The translations under genes were made by a program, and so were the position numbers. 53,766 bases of DNA from Arthrobacter sp. Y81 (GTDB lineage Bacteria; Actinomycetota; Actinomycetes; Actinomycetales; Micrococcaceae): NCBI RefSeq assembly GCF_002929335.1, contig NZ_PJIL01000025.1, positions 1 through 53,766 on the forward strand. The letters are read 5' to 3'. Positions 50,511-53,766 of the stretch are shown here, piece by piece. The notes under the pieces are model-generated. The model did not search any database. It was not told the DNA's origin and saw only the letters and a program-made list of their open reading frames with translations. Numbering within the stretch: position 1 is the stretch's first letter; each line of letters opens with the position of its first letter.

Positions 50511-51949
50511 CAGTCAAACCTTTCGTAGTGGAGCTGGTCTTCCTTGACGCCCGCGGCGCGGGCGTCCATGAGCACGTTCAGTGCCCACGCTGCCGGCCCG
50601 CAGACGTAGACGTCCGCGTCCGCGATGCCGGGGACGTAATCCGTCAGCCGATGGCCGGCGTCGGCGGCATGGGCCGGAAGCCAATTGTCAGCGTGCCGGG
50701 CCGAGCGGGCACCGGTCAGGTGGAACAGGGTGGCGCCGCGGTGCCGGGCAAGGTCCAGGATTTCGTCGCCGAGGTAGAGTTCCTGCTCGCTGCGGCCCCG
50801 GAGGATCACGGTCGCCTGCCCCGGCGTGAACGGCGTTGACTCAAGCAGCGCGCGCAGCGGCGTGATGCCGATGCCGGCGCCGATCATCACCACTTTGTCC
50901 CGGCTCCGGGCCGCCGTGCTGAAGATTCCGTAGGGCCCCTCCAACGCCACCTTGGTTCCAGGCTTCAGCCCGGCGAGTTGGGCCGATCCCCGCCCAAGAT
51001 TGCGGACGGTGATCCTCAACAAGCCGCGCCCCGAAGCATCGAACTGGAGCGGTTCGGCGGAGAGGCTGAACGGATGCGGATGCCACCACAGGCCGCGGGC
51101 CAGGAACCGCCAGATGAAGAACCTGCCCCCGGTTCCGGCCAGTTCGTTGAGGTTTAGCCCGTGCATCTCAATGCTGACCACACCGGGCGCCACCGTCACC
51201 ACGCGACTGACCGTGAGCTGGTGCCGGAACGTTGCAATGACGGGTTCCAGGACACGGTAGTGCAGCAGGGCTGCGCCTGTTGCAATGCACACAGCCAGCC
51301 AGTACCAGCGCTGCCACGTCCCTTCAGCGAACAGCGCGCCCACGCTGAACTGGTGGGGAAGGGAGGTTGCGACGGCGGCATACGTCAGCAGGTGCACCGC
51401 GTACCAGAACTCGTAGGGAAAACGACGGCGGACGGCCACGAGGGATGTCACCACGACGGCGATGAACAGCGCCATGGAGATATAGGCAAGCCACATATCC
51501 GGCACCAGCACCCAAAGGGACACGGCTTCGCTGACGGGATCCAGCCCTTCGGCCATCCCGTAGCCGATGGCGATCAGGATTCCGTGCGTCAGCAGGAGGT
51601 AGAGTGACGGTTTGCCGAGCTTCCGGTGGAATTCCAGGGCGCGGTCGTGACCAACGGTCTGGTCAATGAGCGGAATCCGTGCCGCGAGCAGCAGCATCAG
51701 CAGGACCAGGTCAATGCCGGCCAGCCCGGCCACAATGCCCAGGGCGGTAAATGATCCGGCGAGCGTCGAGAATCCTGTTGCTCCGCCGTCGGCCAGCCAC
51801 AACGCCACCGCAGCAGCCACGGACGCCCAAGCAACAGTTACCAGCAGGTCGGCGTGAAACAGCCGACGGCGGTGCCTGGCTTTGATGGTGCCCCGGGCAT
51901 CTGCGGCCCGGGGACTGGCGGCCAACGCCGGCAGGAGCTCTGTGTTCAT
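50507..51949 (-). CDS. Ferric reductase-like transmembrane flavoprotein
   Basis: A 480-residue membrane enzyme. Residues 30-240 hold about six helices of a ferric-reductase/NOX-like heme domain with histidines in EFHRKLGKPSLYLLLTHG and YAVHLLTYAAVATSLPHQFS. From 245 comes an FAD-binding barrel (HPHPFSLSAEP) and an NAD(P) domain (KVVMIGAGIGITPLRALLES; VYVCGPAAW). It takes electrons from cytosolic NAD(P)H across the membrane, here most likely to the covalent FMN of the next protein. A loose ribosome site (TTGAGG) precedes the ATG. Confidence 0.88.
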   Translation of the reverse strand: MNTELLPALAASPRAADARGTIKARHRRRLFHADLLVTVAWASVAAAVALWLADGGATGFSTLAGSFTALGIVAGLAGIDLVLLMLLLAARIPLIDQTVGHDRALEFHRKLGKPSLYLLLTHGILIAIGYGMAEGLDPVSEAVSLWVLVPDMWLAYISMALFIAVVVTSLVAVRRRFPYEFWYAVHLLTYAAVATSLPHQFSVGALFAEGTWQRWYWLAVCIATGAALLHYRVLEPVIATFRHQLTVSRVVTVAPGVVSIEMHGLNLNELAGTGGRFFIWRFLARGLWWHPHPFSLSAEPLQFDASGRGLLRITVRNLGRGSAQLAGLKPGTKVALEGPYGIFSTAARSRDKVVMIGAGIGITPLRALLESTPFTPGQATVILRGRSEQELYLGDEILDLARHRGATLFHLTGARSARHADNWLPAHAADAGHRLTDYVPGIADADVYVCGPAAWALNVLMDARAAGVKEDQLHYERFDW

Positions 51950-52428
51950 GCCTCAAGACTCCGGCGGCACCCTTTCATTCTGCTGTGAAAAGACTGCGGT
52001 GCCGATGTGACTTCGGAACGGTGAGGGCGGCGGGCTTATACACCCGTGGGCGGCATTGACGGTTACCCGATTGGCCTTTAATTAGTCAAGCTCGTAGACT
52101 TGGTAGGCGCTAGGTGGCGCGGAGCGTGTGCAATTGCTCCGGTTGGCGGGATCTGTCCTCAATGATGGCAGTCCTCAAGGCCGGTAGTTAGGGGCTCAAG
52201 TTGCGTGCACTCCTGTATTCGCCCAGCATCCCGGTACTTCGCAGTGGATTCCTCTGCCCGGTACTTGTGGCCAATCATCTTCGCCGCAGTGCGGAAAACA
52301 GCCGGCTTTCGCCGGATGTCCACGCCTGCGGAACACGGGAGATGTGAACGCTGGATGCGGACGCCCCCTGTCGCACGGTACGCGGAACGCTGCGGACCGT
52401 TTCATTTATTTTCATGAGGAGAGTCGTC
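51950..52428. other. Gene-free spacer, 479 bases
   Basis: Lies between the divergent ferric reductase gene and rpmB. Several short frames exist on both strands but none has family-like sequence or a ribosome site. A TTTCA-N8-TGAAA inverted repeat (51973-51990) is placed as a possible operator 24 bases before the reductase start. The right end carries the rpmB control region, with ATTTTCAT (52408-52415) resembling one half of a Zur box. Confidence 0.45.
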
Positions 52429-52665
52429 ATGGCAGCACACTGCCAGGTGACCGGAGCCGAGCCGGGCTTTGGACACAGCATTTCGCACTCGCACCGCCGC
52501 AACAAGCGCCGGTTCGACCCGAACATCCAGAAGAAGCGCTACTGGGTTCCGTCCCTGCGCCGTAATGTCACCCTGCAGGTCTCTGCACGTGGCATCAAGA
52601 CCATCGACGTGCGTGGCATCGACGTAGTCGTAGCCGCCATCCTGGCACGAGGAGTGAAGCTCTAA
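52429..52665 (+). CDS. rpmB: 50S ribosomal protein L28, cysteine-poor form
   Basis: A 78-residue ribosomal protein: CQVTGAEPGFGHSISHSHRRNKRRFDPNIQKKRYW, with the two CxxC zinc pairs of the zinc-binding form absent (one cysteine in all). The ATG at 52429 follows GAGGAGAG; an earlier ATG at 52414 lies inside that site. It heads the L28-L33-S14 operon; the stop overlaps the rpmG start by one base. Confidence 0.95.
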   Translation: MAAHCQVTGAEPGFGHSISHSHRRNKRRFDPNIQKKRYWVPSLRRNVTLQVSARGIKTIDVRGIDVVVAAILARGVKL

Positions 52666-52832
52666 TGGCTAAGGACAAGGACGTACGTCCGATCATCAAG
52701 CTCAAGTCGACCGCTGGCACGGGTTACACCTACGTCACGCGCAAGAACCGTCGTAACGACCCGGACCGCATGGTTCTGAAGAAGTACGACCCCCGCATCC
52801 GTAAGCACGTCGAATTCCGAGAGGAGCGCTAA
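52665..52832 (+). CDS. rpmG: 50S ribosomal protein L33, cysteine-free form
   Basis: A 55-residue protein, MAKDKDVRPIIKLKSTAGTG and so on, with no cysteine, thus the zinc-independent L33 type. The start overlaps the rpmB stop (TAATG). GAGGAG at 52821 serves the next gene, rpsN. Small but clearly L33 by the YVTRKNRRNDPDR segment. Confidence 0.95.
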   Translation: MAKDKDVRPIIKLKSTAGTGYTYVTRKNRRNDPDRMVLKKYDPRIRKHVEFREER

Positions 52833-52837
52833 GCACT

Positions 52838-53143
52838 ATGGCTAAGAAGTCAATGATCGCTAAGAACGAACAGCGTAAAGTCATCGTCGAGCGCTATGCT
52901 GCAAAGCGCCTCGAACTGAAGAAGGCCCTGGTTGACCCCGCGTCGACCGACGAGGCACGCGAAGCTGCACGCCTCGGCCTGCAGAAGCTGCCCCGCAACG
53001 CCTCACCGGTACGTCTGCGTAACCGCGACATCATCGATGGCCGCCCGCGCGGTACCTTCCAGAAGTTCGGTATCTCCCGTGTTCGCTTCCGCGACATGGC
53101 TCACCGCGGTGAGCTCCCGGGCATCACCAAGTCTTCCTGGTAA
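52838..53143 (+). CDS. rpsN: 30S ribosomal protein S14, cysteine-free long form
   Basis: A 101-residue S14 with no cysteine. The conserved end RPRGTFQKFGISRVRFRDMAHRGELPGITKSSW is present. This long form lacks the zinc ribbon of the short S14. The order L28-L33-S14 is the zinc-sparing alternative ribosomal protein operon known to be Zur-controlled in streptomycetes and mycobacteria. A strong terminator follows 44 bases after the stop. Confidence 0.95.
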   Translation: MAKKSMIAKNEQRKVIVERYAAKRLELKKALVDPASTDEAREAARLGLQKLPRNASPVRLRNRDIIDGRPRGTFQKFGISRVRFRDMAHRGELPGITKSSW

Positions 53144-53187
53144 TTCAACACTGCTGCTAAGCCAGCACTGCTGATTCCAGTGGTCTC

Positions 53188-53223
53188 AGAAGGGCCGGCA
53201 ACCTCACGGTTGCCGGCCCTTCT
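53188..53223 (+). terminator. Rho-independent terminator after rpsN
   Basis: A perfect 16-base-pair stem (arms 53188-53203 and 53208-53223) around the loop TCAC, whose descending arm ends in CCCTTCTT. It ends the ribosomal protein operon and isolates it from the rRNA promoter region downstream. Confidence 0.9.
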
Positions 53224-53425
53224 TGCATTTAACCTTGGCGGGCGCTGCCGGGCAGGGGTTCTGGGGCGACGCTGGTACAGGTTTCCGCCGCCGGGTTCCT
53301 GCGCCGGGTCCCGGCGCGGTGACACAGCCCACACAAACCAAGAACGGCGCCGACGCGGCGGAAAGTGCCTCCGATGCCTGTTTTGGCCCGGATTGGCGGG
53401 GGCTGGCACCCATACCGGGGAGGGT

Positions 53426-53454
53426 TTGCGGTGGGGCCAAAGTAGGTGTATTGT
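53426..53454 (+). promoter_or_regulatory. Candidate rRNA promoter
   Basis: TTGCGG (53426-53431), a 17-base spacer and TATTGT (53449-53454) form a good sigma-70-like promoter. It precedes a leader of roughly 250 bases up to the antitermination site. Confidence 0.5.
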
Positions 53455-53697
53455 TTTCTAAGTCGCCGAGAGGGGGCCGGCGAGATGCTGGTTACCGAAG
53501 GCGGCCAAATCCCCTTCTAAACAGCCTGAAAAACGGTTCGCCACTCGGCGTGCTGTGTGACGGCGGGGTTGGTCTTGATGACCGGCAGATCGCGGAAACG
53601 CTGATTTGCTTTGAGTCTTGAAACCGGGTAAGTTTGGAAAGTTGCTCCGGAGCGATCCTTGACTGTTTGTTGGTTGTGGTGGTGCCGGGTGTGTCTG

Positions 53698-53720
53698 TTG
53701 TTTGAGAACTCAATAGTGTG
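53698..53720 (+). promoter_or_regulatory. rRNA leader boxA / antitermination region
   Basis: TTTGAGAACTCAATAGTGTG (53701-53720), preceded by TTG, is the boxA-containing leader sequence found just upstream of 16S rRNA genes in many actinobacteria, including mycobacteria and Arthrobacter. NusB/NusG-type antitermination is expected to act here. Confidence 0.75.
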
Positions 53721-53766
53721 CCAAGTTTGTTGATACCAATTTATTTATATGGATTGGTTGGATTTG

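Larger units (their letters stand above)
53224..53766 (+). other. rRNA operon upstream and leader region, 543 bases, no gene
   Basis: No coding sequence is supported. The region holds a candidate promoter (53426-53454) and, near the right edge, the actinobacterial rRNA leader. The 16S rRNA gene should begin shortly after the window's right edge, so this is most likely the 5' end of an rrn operon. Confidence 0.7.

Noticed and set aside
52196..52405. Short frames on both strands in the spacer before rpmB, perhaps a gene remnant
   Set aside because: The translations show no motif I can place, and codon composition is unlike the neighbours.

Overview
The window is from a high-GC actinobacterium, most probably Arthrobacter, Pseudarthrobacter or a close relative in the Micrococcaceae. 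The evidence is the dense high-GC coding, many GTG starts, 4-base start/stop overlaps (ATGA, GTGA), DUF222/HNH and DUF1003 proteins, a DtxR/IdeR-type iron box, and an actinobacterial rRNA leader (TTTGAGAACTCAATAGTGTG) at the right edge. The genus is inferred; no rRNA gene lies inside the window.

Layout. 1-1.9 kb: a minus-strand GntR regulator, a type-II-family asparaginase and the first codons of a probable aspartate ammonia-lyase. 2-3.6 kb: a hipBA toxin-antitoxin pair. 3.6-8.8 kb: a UDG-like protein, a DUF222/HNH protein, a GIY-YIG protein, an amidohydrolase and an SRPBCC protein. 8.85-12.3 kb: a STAS-like protein coupled to a zinc alcohol dehydrogenase behind a DosR/DevR-type box, then a two-domain DUF4389 membrane protein. 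12.3-13.8 kb: a VOC gene remnant, an atypical SDR and a DUF1003 protein.

13.8-22.05 kb is a catabolic island: GntR regulator, split transketolase, MHS-type MFS transporter, TIM-barrel isomerase, SDR dehydrogenase, DhaK-DhaL fusion kinase and RpiB-like isomerase. It reads as a route from an imported polyol or ketose through a tetrulose phosphate to erythrose 4-phosphate, used by the dedicated transketolase. Four close copies of a CTGTTNACAG-type operator sit in its two control regions.

22-31.3 kb: a cytosolic sulfite-oxidase-like molybdoenzyme, an NmrA-like reductase, two aldo/keto reductases, a YchJ-like protein, three small or unknown membrane proteins and a long acyl-CoA dehydrogenase. 31.6-37.4 kb: jetA-jetB-jetC, the SMC-like core of a Wadjet/MksBEF anti-plasmid system, with no jetD/mksG nuclease gene beside it. 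37.4-41.1 kb: an FBP/FusB-like zinc protein and a TetR-MFS pair; the MFS carries two C-terminal beta-sandwich-like repeats. 41.2-46.6 kb: a complete ferric-siderophore import and reduction operon (binding lipoprotein, two permeases, ATPase, siderophore-interacting reductase) behind an iron box. 46.7-49.2 kb: two paralogous SGNH hydrolases around a YciI protein and a MarR regulator. 49.2-51.95 kb: a flavinylation-type electron-transfer operon (ferric-reductase-like membrane flavoprotein, FMN-binding protein, ApbE). 52.4-53.2 kb: cysteine-poor ribosomal proteins L28-L33-S14 with a strong terminator, then an rRNA operon leader.

The strongest unexpected signals are (i) a 63-base palindromic element sitting in the same reading phase near the N-terminus of both siderophore permeases, an in-frame mobile palindrome that adds the same 21-residue peptide type to two proteins; (ii) a second repeat family (ACGCTCTCTCACTTCCTGC) found in sense orientation just past the stop codons of three unrelated genes; (iii) a third hairpin repeat inside the sugar operon; (iv) the nuclease-less JetABC; (v) the tetrulose-phosphate/split-transketolase cluster with its operator set.
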